DNA from: Aphanomyces cochlioides
Taxonomy: Eukaryota > Oomycota > Saprolegniomycetes > Saprolegniales > Verrucalvaceae
Length of the DNA: 64,000 nt
Direction of reading: 5' to 3'
Assembly: GCA_019828595.1 (NCBI GenBank)
Contig: JAHQRK010000039.1
Location: forward strand, 167,001 to 231,000
How positions within the stretch are numbered: the first letter of the stretch is position 1; every line of letters starts with the position of its first letter. The translations under genes were made by a program, and so were the position numbers. The notes under the pieces are model-generated. The model did no database searches. It was not told the DNA's origin and saw nothing but the letters and a program-made list of their open reading frames with translations. Of the stretch, positions 11,140 to 22,478 are shown piece by piece.

Positions 11140-12657
11140 ATGGCAAGTTCCTCGCTTCTGCCGACCTTTCGGTGGATTCTGCTCGGCGGCATTGCTCTGC
11201 TTGTGATCTTTCAGGTTGTCCAAGTCGTCCGCGAAGTCAAGGAGACGGTCTCCAAGCCGAACCTGCGGCCAGTATATACGCATCACGAACAGGACCTCTT
11301 GCAGTTGAGCGAGTTGAACACGTTGTGTCTCCGCCAAGAAGATACGATCGTGTCGAGTCGATTGCTGCACTCGGCTCTCTCTCGCGATGCTGAGATGAAG
11401 GACTTGCTGGGAGAGATCCTGCGATGTCCACCTGTTGAAGTGTTCTTGCCGAACGGGATTCGATCTCATGGATATTGTGAAGACGGCATGACGTACGTGC
11501 AATTCCTCCAAACGCGAGCTATGCCAATGTGGATCTACGAGAAGGAATTTCACATTGAAGGTACGTCAAACCTAGTCGAATGAGCTGATTCAATGTAGGG
11601 AAGACGTACTCGTATCACGACCTCTGTCCTGACACTGCGATTATCTTGATGAACCATTACTGGGATGGCTTGGATGAAAAGCCCAACTTTCCATCCTCCA
11701 AGAAACTCGTCTTGATGCCCAACATTGAAATGTACGAGCTGAAAGGCAGCCACTACCACCGCGTCGACTACGTCCTGGCCAAAACTCAAGATGCGTACAA
11801 TCGCATCACGCAATGGTATGTCCATCCATTAACTCCACGATCATCATGGCGACAGGTACAACAACAACACGAATCCTCGCAAGACGCAAGTCTTTTATAC
11901 GATGCACACGTCGAGCGACCCGACTCTACTCGCGAGGACCAAGGCGAAGCACGAGCCGTCATTGTTTGGCGTGATTGAGCCCAAGGACTGGATCGATCTC
12001 AAAGTTTTCCATGCCAATGGTCGAAGTCCGCAGAAGAACACGCCGCGAATCCTCGACTGCTGGCATGACCGCCCTGACTTTCCAGTCGTGCACATGTATT
12101 CCAGCGACGGTGGATCGATGGATACGTACAAACGCCATCATGTCGAGAACAAGACAATGCTGAATGTCGACTTCCACCACGGCGAATTCGTTGAGCCAGC
12201 CAAGTTTGGCAAACTCCTCGCTGAAGCTTCCGTCATCCTCTGTCCTAGCATCATGGAAGGGTACGTAGCTCTATTCTTTGGTTGTTTTCATTCTGGCTGC
12301 AGGTTTGGTCACTATATCAACCAAGCGCGAGCTTCTGGCGCCCTTGTGCTAACTACAGATGCGCCGCCGATGAACGAGCTCGTTGACGAGACGTCTGGCG
12401 TGCTTATTTCCCCAGTGATCACTCGAAACACGGGCGATCGAGTACTCATGGGACCAGCGACCGAGTTTGACTTGGAACCATCGGCCATTTGCGCTGCAAT
12501 GGACAGAGTCTTAGCCATGTCGCCGTCCGAACGCGCATCGAGAGCAAGGGAAGGCCAGCGGCGTTATTACAACCAATTGACGTTTTTCAAAGAAGCCATG
12601 GAGAAGTTTCGCTTGCACGTCGAGAAGGACTTATCAAACCAGACGACACCAAAATAA
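11140..12657 (+). CDS. Membrane-anchored GT-B glycosyltransferase, copy 1
   Basis: Predicted type II membrane glycosyltransferase (glycosyl transferases group 1, GT-B fold). The model is join(11140..11560, 11599..11815, 11856..12260, 12303..12657), 465 residues. A hydrophobic anchor spans about residues 12-30 (WILLGGIALLVIFQVVQVV). The lumenal part has EVFLPNGIRSHGYCEDGMTY, then LVLMPNIEMYEL, YTMHTSSDPT, and the C-terminal nucleotide-sugar region ASVILCPSIMEG|FGHYINQARASGALVLTT, with | marking the intron. In the usual EX7E motif the second acidic residue is Gln here (E347, Q355). The last intron (42 nt) is a multiple of three and open, so read-through would insert 14 residues; the paralog has an intron at exactly the same place, which supports splicing. 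Donor and acceptor sugars are unknown. Confidence 0.85.
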
Positions 12658-13252
12658 TCTCACACGGGTGAAATGTCCTCCAAGTATAATAGAGAAAATC
12701 CCATCCAGGAGGACCCAATGATGCATCATAACTTGCAGCAACGCTGTCGCCGGGTCAAAACCAACTTAGGAAGAGCTTGCTCTACCGACGGCGGACGCAA
12801 AAGCTCTCGCAGCATTAAATACAATGATGAGCTGCTATCTTCTTTGACTTGCAGTTGGCCATTGGGTTGAGCGTGAAAGAAGGAATGACGGACGTCGTTG
12901 GGGCCACGTAGTGTCCGAAGCTGCTTGTGAAAATTGATCGGAAAAGCTCACCGAATGCATCCACAGCTCGTTGCCTGCATGATTTGCAATGCGCCGGCAA
13001 TGCCTGTCGATTGAATAAGCAGACATGGTCGCGTCAGCCACCGTCTGGTATAGTGGACAGCTTTTTCTTATAATGAGTATTCAAGCAAATATTATTTTAC
13101 AAAGATTATAAAATATCAAGAACTATTATTAATTTGTCAATAACTCTTTATTATTATATTTTAAAAATATAATAATAAAGAGTTAATATATTTAAATAGG
13201 AAAAGACATGTCCAGTTGCAACCACACTTTTTCAACTCCTCAGGACGCCGGC
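12658..13252. other. Spacer between the two glycosyltransferase paralogs
   Basis: The sequence is mixed to 13040 and strongly AT-rich from 13070 to 13200, where it carries the perfect hairpin annotated separately. No gene is recognised. Confidence 0.5.
13141..13185. repeat. Perfect AT-rich hairpin, 22-bp arms
   Basis: TAACTCTTTATTATTATA starts the left arm and the right arm is its exact complement, with one central base. It sits 67 bp upstream of the second glycosyltransferase start. It could be a cruciform, a small MITE or an RNA hairpin in the 5' leader. Confidence 0.7.
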
Positions 13253-14722
13253 ATGACCCGACTGGGTATGCGAGAGGTTCTTCTTGGCTGCCTCGGTCTG
13301 ATCGTCTTGTTTGAGTGCGCTCAGTTCTTTTGGCTCTATCGTGCGAGATCATCCATCAGCTTGGGGAGTCAAAAGTTTCGTCCTATCGTGTCTCCAGACG
13401 AGGACGATTTGGCACGACTGCGAGATCTCAACATTCTATGCTTGAAGAACGCAGACGCGATTATCTCGAGCCGACCTATGCAGAAGCCACTGTATCGTGA
13501 CGCTGAAATGAAGGATCTACTGGAAGAAATTCTCCAATGTCCACCGGCTGAAGTCTTTCTCCCTCTGGGGATTCGATCGCACGGATACTGCGAGGACGGT
13601 ATGGCTTATACACATTTCCTCCAGACGCGAGCAATGCCAATCTGGGTCTACGAGATTGAATATCGCATTGACGGTGAGCTCTCTCCACACTGAAGCCCCA
13701 CGCAAGTCTCCGTAGGCAAGAAGTACTCGTACCACGACCTGTGTCCATACACTGCAATCATCATGATGAACCACTACTGGGACGGCATCGACGAGCGGCA
13801 CGACTTTCCACCAAACAAGAAAATTATCTTGATGCCCAACGTTGAAATGGGCGATCTCCAGGCGAGACATTACCATCGTGTCGACTACGTCCTTGCTAAA
13901 ACCAAGGATGCATACCATCGCATCATGCACTGGTACGTTCTGGCGCCGCCGCTGTCTTCTATCAACCATTGTCTCTAGGTATGAGGAAAACAAGAGTCCA
14001 CGAAATGCTCAAGTCTATTACACGATGCACACGTCGAGCGATCCGACTTATAACATCACAGGAGCGCCAAAGAATTGGCACAACATTACTGTTTTCCACG
14101 CCAGCGGGAACAGTCCTCAGAAGAAGACAGGAGCGATCTTGCGCTGCTGGCATTCCCGTCCTGACTTCCCAAAGATTCGCATCTACACGATGCTTTCGGA
14201 ATTCAATGACACGTACTGGGAGCTAAAGGCGTCGTCACCCATGGACAACGTTGAATTCCACTTCAGCGAGAGCGTTCCATCGCACGAGTTTGGCAAAATG
14301 CTTGCCGAGGCGTCCGTCATCTTGTGTCCAAGTCGAACGGAAGGGTACACACAATCCCAACGGCGGTGGCTTACCCGTGTCTTTGTAGGTTTGGCCATTA
14401 TATCAACCAAGCGAGGGCTTCTGGAGGGCTTGTCATCACGACGGACGGCGCACCGATGAATGAACTCATCGATGAAACTTCGGGGGCTCTTATGTCTGCC
14501 TCCGTCACCAGAGATACCGTTCTGATGGGTAGTGGGGTTTCATTCTTCGTCAATCCGAGCGACGTTTGCGATGCTGTCGACCGCGTCGTGGCGTTGACAC
14601 CTGAAGAACGAGCTGCTCGCGGGAAAGAAGGCAGACGGCGGTACTTGGAGCAGCAGAAATTTTTCGAGAACGCCATGAAGAAGTTACGCCCAGTCATCCA
14701 AGCTGAAGCAAGAGCAAATTGA
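13253..14722 (+). CDS. Membrane-anchored GT-B glycosyltransferase, copy 2
   Basis: Tandem paralog of the preceding glycosyltransferase. The model is join(13253..13673, 13716..13932, 13979..14344, 14389..14722), 445 residues. The first two exons have exactly the same lengths as in copy 1 (421 and 217 nt) and all three introns occupy the same codon positions, while the intron sequences differ. The start at 13253 (MTRLGMREVLLG) places the membrane anchor (LLGCLGLIVLFECAQFFWLY) in exact register with copy 1; an in-frame ATG at 13208 would add 15 residues. Shared motifs are EVFLPLGIRSHGYCEDGM, LMPNVEMGDL, YTMHTSSDPT and GHYINQARASGGLVITTDGA. The EX7E motif is again E...Q (E334, Q342). Exon 3 is 13 codons shorter than in copy 1 (39 nt), lacking the segment between SSDPT and PKDW. 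Confidence 0.85.
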
Positions 14723-15298
14723 TTGTTCCAGTCACTGGAATGACGTCAGCCGTGCCTTTAGCTCCACCGCTCTCGTACGGAGAATTGAGAATCGATGGGC
14801 TTACTTTGACGATGGTGGGCTTGGTCGAGCTCGTGTCCCCTCCGCTTGGGATCACTCGTGACAACGAACGTAATTTCAACCACGCCAAAGGCAACAACCA
14901 TCTCAAGATCGATAATCCTGTAATCAAAGCAGTTGAGGGCCTTCCGATCGCAATGGAAAGATGCAATTCCATCCGCCTCGCGCAACAATCCCACGAAGGA
15001 GGCTAGCTGTGAAGACAAACAGGACATCTTTGTCAATATTATGATCTACGACAAGTTATATGAAATAGCAGGTTATTACTTTTCAGGTTATATGAATTAA
15101 AAGCTTTCACTTTATCTTATGATAATGAAAATAGTATTATTTTATAAAGTTATTGGTTTTCAATAGAAGATGATGCCGAATGATGGCCTTGGCAGCGATA
15201 TGATCCAGCGGACGACGCACCGCCGCACGATGGGAAGAGCAGCATCTTTCGATGAGATGCTCCGTGGTTGTTAAGTTATTCGAGTTTGGCTAAATAGA
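14723..15298. other. Convergent intergenic spacer
   Basis: It lies between the 3' ends of the second glycosyltransferase and the acyl-AMP ligase. Overlapping open frames on both strands (14719-15036) show no motif. The stretch 15050-15170 is AT-rich. Confidence 0.4.
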
Positions 15299-17551
15299 CT
15301 ACACGATGGGCGACGGCATGGGCGATGCGGGGTCCAAGAGGAGGATCGGCGTGAATCGCTGCGTCGCGAGGGCGTTCTCGATCTCCTTGAGCGCCGCGGA
15401 GTTCTTCTTGTTGACCGACCGGACGGTGTGGCTGTAGGCGCATTGGACTTTGAGTTGCTTGTCGAGGAACATTTGCTTGGCGCGCCACCGCTGGAGTTTC
15501 CCCGACGTCGTCTTTGGAATGCTCTTGGGCTGGATGAGCACAATCGTTGTCGCCTGGACGTGGTTCTCGCTCCAGATTTGGCGCAAGATGGACTTGCACA
15601 GCGTCGTGACGGTGTTCATGTCCTGCTTGAGCTCTGCCACGACGACCAGTGCGGGATCTTGGTCCTCGTCAAAGATGCTCTCGCGGACTTCCTCGTTGTC
15701 ATGACGTGGCAGCGTGAAACAACTGACGCAGCCTGGACGAATGCAGTCGCTGGCACGTTCCACGGAGCTTTCGATCGTCTGAGGGCTGATCCACCGTCCG
15801 TCCATGGCGATCATGTCTGGAATGCGCCCGACGTAGAAGAGCTCGCCGTCGACGAGGACGCCGTAGTCATTCGTGCGGAAATAGCCTTTGGATGGATCGC
15901 GCTCGCTTGGAATCGTGGCTTGGAGCCGCGTTTGGCTCAACTCGGGGCGATTCCAGTAGTTCTGGACCATGCTCGGTCCATGGATCCAGATCTCCCCGAC
16001 GTGGCCATCGGGGAGGACCTGCCGCGTCGTCGGGTCGACGATCTTGAGGTCGTACGTCCGTCCAAAGTACCCAAGGCCTGTGAAGTGGATGCCCTTGCGG
16101 TAGCGCTCGATCTCGTCCTTCTTGTACGGCAAGTCGTGGAGGATTTCAAATCGGTGGTCTTCTTCCAGGATCGTGCGGTCGACAGTGAGCGCTTTCGGTC
16201 CTCCCCGCGTCGTCGGATCGGGATATCCCGTCACGACGAGCGTCGCTTCCGCCATGCCCAACGCGCCTACTCGACTGTCAGTTCATCATGATGGACGGGG
16301 TGGAAGAGCTTACAGTTGAATTGGGAAGGCACAAAGCCGGCAGACGCAAACTTCTTGGCGAACAAGTCGAGGTAGTCGGGTTTGATCGGCTCGGCACCGC
16401 ACGCTGCATTGCGGAGTTTGGTCAGATCGAGCGTGGCGGCGACTTTGTCGGTCGTGCGCTTGGCAGCGAGCAAGTAGGCAAAGTTGGGACCACACGTGTA
16501 GCCCGCCTTGTACTTTGACGCCATGCGCATCCAAATCGACGGGTCTTTGATGAATGCGAGCGGCGACATTTGGACAGACTTGTTGCCGCAGTAGATCGGC
16601 ATGAGGTTGAACGCGAGGAGGCCGTTGTCGTGGTAAGGAGGGAGCCAGCCCAGCTACACAAACGCGGGGTCAATCGACAGCTCACCGAACGAGGAAGCGT
16701 ACCACAAGGTCGTCGCTGGCGCACCAGTCCCAGAGCAATCCTTGCGCGTGGATGTTTGCATGGGTGACCATCGCCTAGACATCCTTCAGAGTCTGTGGAG
16801 TTGCAGTCGATCGTACCGGTCGTGGTTCTTCTGTCGAGCCTGAAGTGTACTGGATGAAAGCGACGTCCGATGGCTGCGTCGCCGTCGCCTTGGTGGATTT
16901 CAGCGCAATTTTGAGCTTGTCGGTCTTGAGCCATGCAATATGCTCCGGCCAGCCGACGGTGCGCTTGGGTTTCTTCAGGAATGCCTTGACAGCGCCGAGC
17001 TTGGTCAAGTTGCGGTACTTGGAATTCGTCAAGATGAGCGACGCTCCCGTGTCTTGGACCATCTTGTTGAATCGAGGAAGATCTTTGTGGAGTTGCAGCG
17101 GATGCGGCGGATACACTGCAACTGCAATCGCCCCAGCGTATAAACATCCCCAGAATGCAATCGTAAAGTCATGGCCTGGCGGATAGCAGAGAATGACGCG
17201 GTCTCCTCGCTGGAAGGGCTTCTTGTGCTGTTTTTCAAGCATGAGAGCCACTTGTCGCGCTGCAGCGTCTACTTGGGCGTACGTGAGCGTACTCGTTTCA
17301 TTGCCCTTGTCGTCCAAGAAGGTGTACACGACAAAGTCTGGGGTTTCCCGCGCTCTGCGTTCGAGAATGGCCACGATATTGTCTTCAGCGAACGTTCTCG
17401 GCGCCTTTGGATCGCTTCCAGGCGACGTGATCGCCGTCAACGCTTTGTCTAGCACCTTGGAGCGTTCAAATTCCTCTCTGGACGACAGCGACGGCCGTTC
17501 TTCGGCGGCGTTTCCAGGCGATTTGTGGAACAAGTGCTTGATCGCCTTCAT
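15299..17551 (-). CDS. Fatty acyl-AMP ligase / AMP-binding enzyme
   Basis: Adenylate-forming enzyme that activates a fatty acid with ATP. The model is complement(join(15299..16266, 16314..16653, 16703..16774, 16817..17551)), 704 residues; introns of 42-49 nt are GT-AG and restore frame. The adenylation core motif YTSGSTEEPRP lies at about 235-245 and reads across the first splice into AMVTHANIHAQ. Further motifs are LGWLPPYHDNGLL, ALGMAEATLVVTG (about 384-396), YFRTNDYGVLVDGELFYVGR and the C-terminal lysine motif PKTTSGKLQRWRAKQ. The layout, with PPHPLQLHKDLPRFNKMVQD and a YHDNGL box, resembles FAAL enzymes (which lack the acyl-CoA step) more than long-chain acyl-CoA synthetases. No carrier-protein domain is fused. 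The start at 17551 is chosen because the upstream extension is cysteine-rich and unconvincing. Confidence 0.85.
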
Positions 17552-19240
17552 CTTGCAGCGCAAGTGTGCAAGTGTCCACCTTTGCTCGAGAGCTTGGCAG
17601 TAAGTAATCTCGCAACATGTCGCTGGCTGCCATGAAGTTGTCTGATGGAGACAAATCCCACAATCGACAAATTTCACTTGGTTTCACTATACAATGTCGG
17701 ATGGAGTACTTGGACACCATAGTGGATGAAGTTTCCACCGCCGCCCGCGGCATTCCCGAGCTCTCTCCCTTTGCAACGACTCAGCGACGACGCGGCCGTG
17801 CGCTTGAGCTCATGCGTGGAGCATCCACTCCTCTACAGCGTCTACCGCCACATTGTCGTCGTGGAACTTGGTACGACGACCACGTCGTGCGATTTGCAGC
17901 AGGATATTTTGAGATCTTGCGTCTTTCTCGTGATGACAAGATGTCTCCCGTGAGTTCGTACGACGGCATTGAAAGCCTTGGAAGCTCCTGGAATGGAAGC
18001 AACGCTTGAGCTTTCTCATGGAGTGAGTTCAAGCTGCCTCATCTCGAGCTTCCAATGGCCACAGCGGCGCCATTTTGACGGTGTGGCGACGTGCCTGAGG
18101 AATATTTCACCACCAGATGTCAACGTGCTAAGAGCATGGCGTGCATCCTCTCCTTTCTCGAGGCAGAACGTAGCGAACGAGTGGTAAGAGCCAGGCGACG
18201 AGACTTGGAAACTCGTTCACGTCCCAACAACGCCAGGAGTGTCATGTGAACGATCCCATTGAGTGGCATCTGCAGCAAGTTACTCGCTGCGGCAGGGCGT
18301 TACTCAAGTAAAGCCGCCGGGAATAAAGTGACAAAGATCGAAAGAGGAGCTAGCTCTCCTTGTACTGACTCAACGCCGCCGACTTGTTACGCCTCCCCGT
18401 TCAGTCGGCATGGAAAGGAACTCACGAGTGGCATCGCTCCAGATCAAAGACATATACGCCATCAAAAGTTCCACCAGCCGTGGAACTATATCGTGAAGGC
18501 AGTCGGAAATGGACTCCACGCAGGGCTTCTATGCATACTTGAGCGACAGTAATGAGACAATGAATCTTGGAGTTTGCGCCGGCATATGTGGATGGATCTT
18601 CTGTGGCTGCGGCTGCGGGAGGAGATAACACCGCCTCACTGAACGTTGCCCTCGATAGTTGAGAGAGAAGCGAGGCTTTTCAATGATCTCGGGAGGTAGA
18701 GATCTTTATGCCGCGGCAATCTGCGCGCTGAGAGAAGAATGCGATGCACCGACGGTGTGTCGAATGACTCATCACAACTATTTCAGTCAAAATATATATT
18801 TACAGATATATTGTCGTTTGGGTCCAAAACTGGAAATTTGATATGTTTTGAAAATGTTTCAATTAATTGACGCATACACTATTTAAAGTTTACGCAAATA
18901 TTTTCTTATATAGACCTCGATCGTGACCAGTAAATAGTGTGATTTCAAACGTTTTAAATGATTTCAAACGTTTTAAATGTTTGAAAACATGTTCGAAACA
19001 TTCAATTTCTTTTCACTTGAAATTTGTATGCGTCAATTTGCTTGCGTCAAAATTTATTCCGCACGACTCCAGTTTTTTATTAAAACTACAATATGAGGGG
19101 TTTTGAAATTTCATGAAACCTTTGATAGATGATACTATTCAATATAAGAGGCAAATCAATTTCCGTCTCTGCATTTCGACCGACTGAAGGCTGAAGGCAC
19201 GACAAGATGACCCAAACGACCAATGCAGGTTGTATTGCGA
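17552..19240. other. Spacer without recognised gene
   Basis: The ligase promoter lies at its left end. Plus-strand frames at 17617-18009 (130 codons) and 17726-17953 have no recognisable domain. The stretch 18780-19140 is very AT-rich and holds a short tandem duplication. Confidence 0.4.
18942..18979. repeat. 19-bp tandem duplication
   Basis: ATTTCAAACGTTTTAAATG occurs twice head-to-tail, followed by a related TTTGAAAACATG stretch. It is a small local duplication in AT-rich DNA. Confidence 0.8.
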
Positions 19241-21491
19241 TTATCCCTGAAGATCCTCATGCTTTGCAATGAGGGCATACAATGTTGAGTGCATCATCTG
19301 CTCGAAATTTCGCACTTTCTTGTGGCTATGGTTCAAATCATTTCCGAGACGCTCAATGCACGTCACGAAGAGCGCCGCTCGTGAAGGATTATCGAGACGT
19401 GGGACACAATTCGGCTCGGTATCAGAGTAAGACATCAATGTCTTCATAACTTTTGAAAGCTTCGAGTAGCTCACACGATCGACCATGCGGGGGAAGTCTT
19501 TTGGCGAGCGGAGCCGAAATGGTGGCAACTTCTGGGTGGGCATACCAGCCCACCACAAGTTCCACATGTCAAATAATTTCAATCTAGGGCACGTTAGAGT
19601 TGAATTTTGACGCTGGTCAGCTTGCGACCACCAAGGTGGCTCGACTTCAGCCGAGCTTGAACTCATGTTACTCGATTGAGCTGCACATTTATCGGAACCT
19701 GGTTGATGTTGTTTTTTGAGCCCATTGACAATTTTGGAGCAAAGTTCATCAATTGATGATGCAGACAAATCTTGAAAGGGTTAAGTAGAGTCGGTATGGT
19801 TAAGCCGTGACAGCACAATATCGCCGACAGTCGACGGCAACTCATTGATATTTGATTGGATATCTATCAGTTGACGCTGGAGGGTATTGATTTTGTCCGC
19901 TATAATGACATGGGGAGGGATCCCCGTTGCTTTCATTTTGGTCTTTTCATTAGATAAGCATCCCACCTCCACTCGATGAGTCAGCTTTGGCAATATATCA
20001 GACAGCCACACAGGTGAAAAGAACAGTGGATGCTTGTCGTCCAGTGTTTCTCGAAGCCACTTTTGGTGCCATACAAGAGAGGCCAGCATAAAAGGAACTG
20101 CAGATCGAAATGATGATGGGTAGAAGTCCATGTAACCAGGAAGAATCGCTTCCCACTCATGTAAATTGAGGACTTGGCCGACAAAATGTGGAGGAAGACT
20201 TGCAAAGTCTTTGGTATAGACATTCAATCCTATTAGATAATTAGACCAGACGAGTAGAATGACAAGCCTGCTGCAGCACGACCAACAAACTGGTCGCCAC
20301 CAGGGCCAGAGAAAATGTAGCGGCCTTGGACTGGGCCAAGAGACCATCCGGCGCGCAAGCACACAGAGACGTGGGTAGGACCACCAGGATTATTCGAGAG
20401 CTCACTGACGACGCCTTTTCTAAATGAGTGGGTGCCAACTTCATCAGCAGTTATCCCTAGACTTAACATTTCATCTTGATGGCGCGAGCATGTCTTTGTC
20501 AGCCAAGCTGAAAACCGCTCCTTTGCATTATCACCAAAGACGATAGTCGAGGAGCTGCTCCTGCGGGCTCCACGAGTGAAAACAAGAAGTGCTAGACTAT
20601 ATGAATGCGTGGAGTCGTTTAAAGTGTAGCATAATTACCTCAAAATTGGACAAATATATGGGTCCTGAGGATTTGCAAAGACTCGACGAGGCGTGCAGTT
20701 CTTCCCCTCTTGGTCATTCTTCATCAATCCATATTGAATGACCAAAGCGTCACCTACATCAAGTGAAGCACTGCCTACATGTATTAGCCCACCCTCCCAA
20801 GAAATGTGATCAAATCGAATTGACCCGACGGTAGCCGAGCGGGCAACAAGGTTCCAACAGAGCAGCAAGAATGAATGAGCATTTGGGTTGTCGCTGTAGC
20901 TTTCCCCTCGTTGAATGGCCTTTCTGGCCAAGAAATAGTAACCTTAGATTGTTTAGATATCACACAAGACAAATTTTACCATCGATTGTCATTGGGTTCT
21001 TTCCCTCTCCTATTGGCATTTCTCCTTCTTCTTTCAATTGCGCGACTTTTCGCTTGTATCCACTCGAGAAATCTACTCAATGTCAGTATCATTCAAGTAA
21101 CAAGACTACCAGAAAGGATTGTCGTGATTTCATCGGACATTTTCACCTTTGCTTCTCTATACAGATGCACAATCGCGCATCTGCATGCATTGATCGCTGA
21201 AGATGATTTAAACTGTGTTTTGGCCGCTCGACTCTTGCGCACAGAGGTTGATTCATAATATAGAAACTGCTTGCAAACACTGGGGTCAAGAGGCAATCGA
21301 ATCTTGCCGTTTTTAACGCAATTGGAGTGATTTTCGTCGAGCCAGCATTGCAGTCTCCGAAGGATAGTGTTGTATTGGTAGCGAGTTCTGCTTGACAGAC
21401 ACATCTCCATCACGTCATCACCAACCTCACGTGTTTGCACCTCGTTCTCCTCGCAGCTCATTCGGCCTACCCTTGTCCTACCGTCGAGCAA
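19241..21491 (-). pseudogene. Crypton tyrosine-recombinase gene with disabling mutations
   Basis: Transposase of a Crypton, a DNA transposon using a tyrosine recombinase. Spliced segments are 21491-21110, 21072-20980, 20942-20639 and 20596 onward; each GT-AG junction restores frame. The N-terminal SAM-like region reads RYQYNTILRRLQCWLDE. The first catalytic Arg is likely in LVARSATVGSIRFDHISW, the His-x-x-Arg box is GTHSFRKGV, followed by LRAGWSLGPVQGRYIFSG with the probable nucleophile Tyr. The C-terminus has a GCR1_C-like DNA-binding region, LKLFDMWNLWWAGMP and PFRLRSPKDFPRM. Two lesions break it: a frameshift at about 20233-20260, just after the catalytic Tyr region, and an in-frame TAA at 19781-19783 before the GCR1_C-like part. 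Element ends were not identified, as expected for Cryptons, which lack long terminal repeats. Confidence 0.85.
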
Positions 21492-21842
21492 TTTACAAGT
21501 TAGATTCTGGTGTGCCGTCCTGCGAGGCCAAAGGGAAGTGGTCGAAACGCCACAAATTGTACGGTTATTGTACTTTCACAAAAACCATATATCTCATCAT
21601 ATTTCCCAACGATGCATATTTCAAGTGAAAATATATCACGTCTATAGGTCTCGTGAAATTTCATATTTCACACATTCTATCTGTATCCGGCGAATATATT
21701 TCACAAAAAACATCTATTTTTCGATTTTTGGTACTACGTATCTACTACTATGTAAACGCGAAAGAAAGTCTGTGTGTCTGTGCACACTCAAAATGTCTGT
21801 GCGCTCTACCACCATCCACTGGACAAAACAGCTAAAACAGGG

Positions 21843-21873
21843 GTGTAGAACCCCTATTTTGGGGGTTCTACAC
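21843..21873. repeat. 12-bp hairpin near Helitron 5' end
   Basis: GTGTAGAACCCC and its exact complement are separated by 7 bases, about 100 bp inside the Helitron 5' terminus. Function is unknown. Confidence 0.6.
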
Positions 21874-22478
21874 TAAAAAATTGCCTTTTTCAAGTATATT
21901 ACTCTCCTCACTACACTTGATAATTGTATGTACTTATCGTAATAAAATAATTAAATAAAATGGGAGCTCTCGCGAGAGTCCAGAAAAGTCTGTTGATTGG
22001 ACAATAGAGTGAATTTCATGAGTACAAGCCCCACACCCACAAACCCACAACTGTTGGACTTCCAGGAGAGGTGACATGCATGAACGACATAAAATTTACA
22101 ACACATGATGTAATGTCAGCTAAAACTGTATGGTCGTCATGTCAACCCTCTCTCTCCACTTGAAAACAGAGCGACAATCTCATTCAGAGGAGAACCGTGT
22201 ATCAAAGTGAATCATTAAGAGGTCAGAGTGATTCATGACACGACAGAGAGAATCGAAACGAGTCTCTTTGCCACTTGCTCTGACTGCAAATTGGGACTTT
22301 TGCCATCGACTGCACCCATCATGTCAGTTGTATCACGTACAGCGACGAGAGGTCAAATTATTTTAATATTTCACACCAATATATATTTTGACACAGTGCA
22401 ACCAAATCCACCTCGGCAGAACTACCAAACGAAACTACCAAGCGATACACGGCAAGTGAAGAGCAAGTATCAAGTGAA

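Noticed and set aside
15428..16291. 287-codon plus-strand open frame
   Set aside because: Antisense shadow of the acyl-AMP ligase last exon; no recognisable motif.
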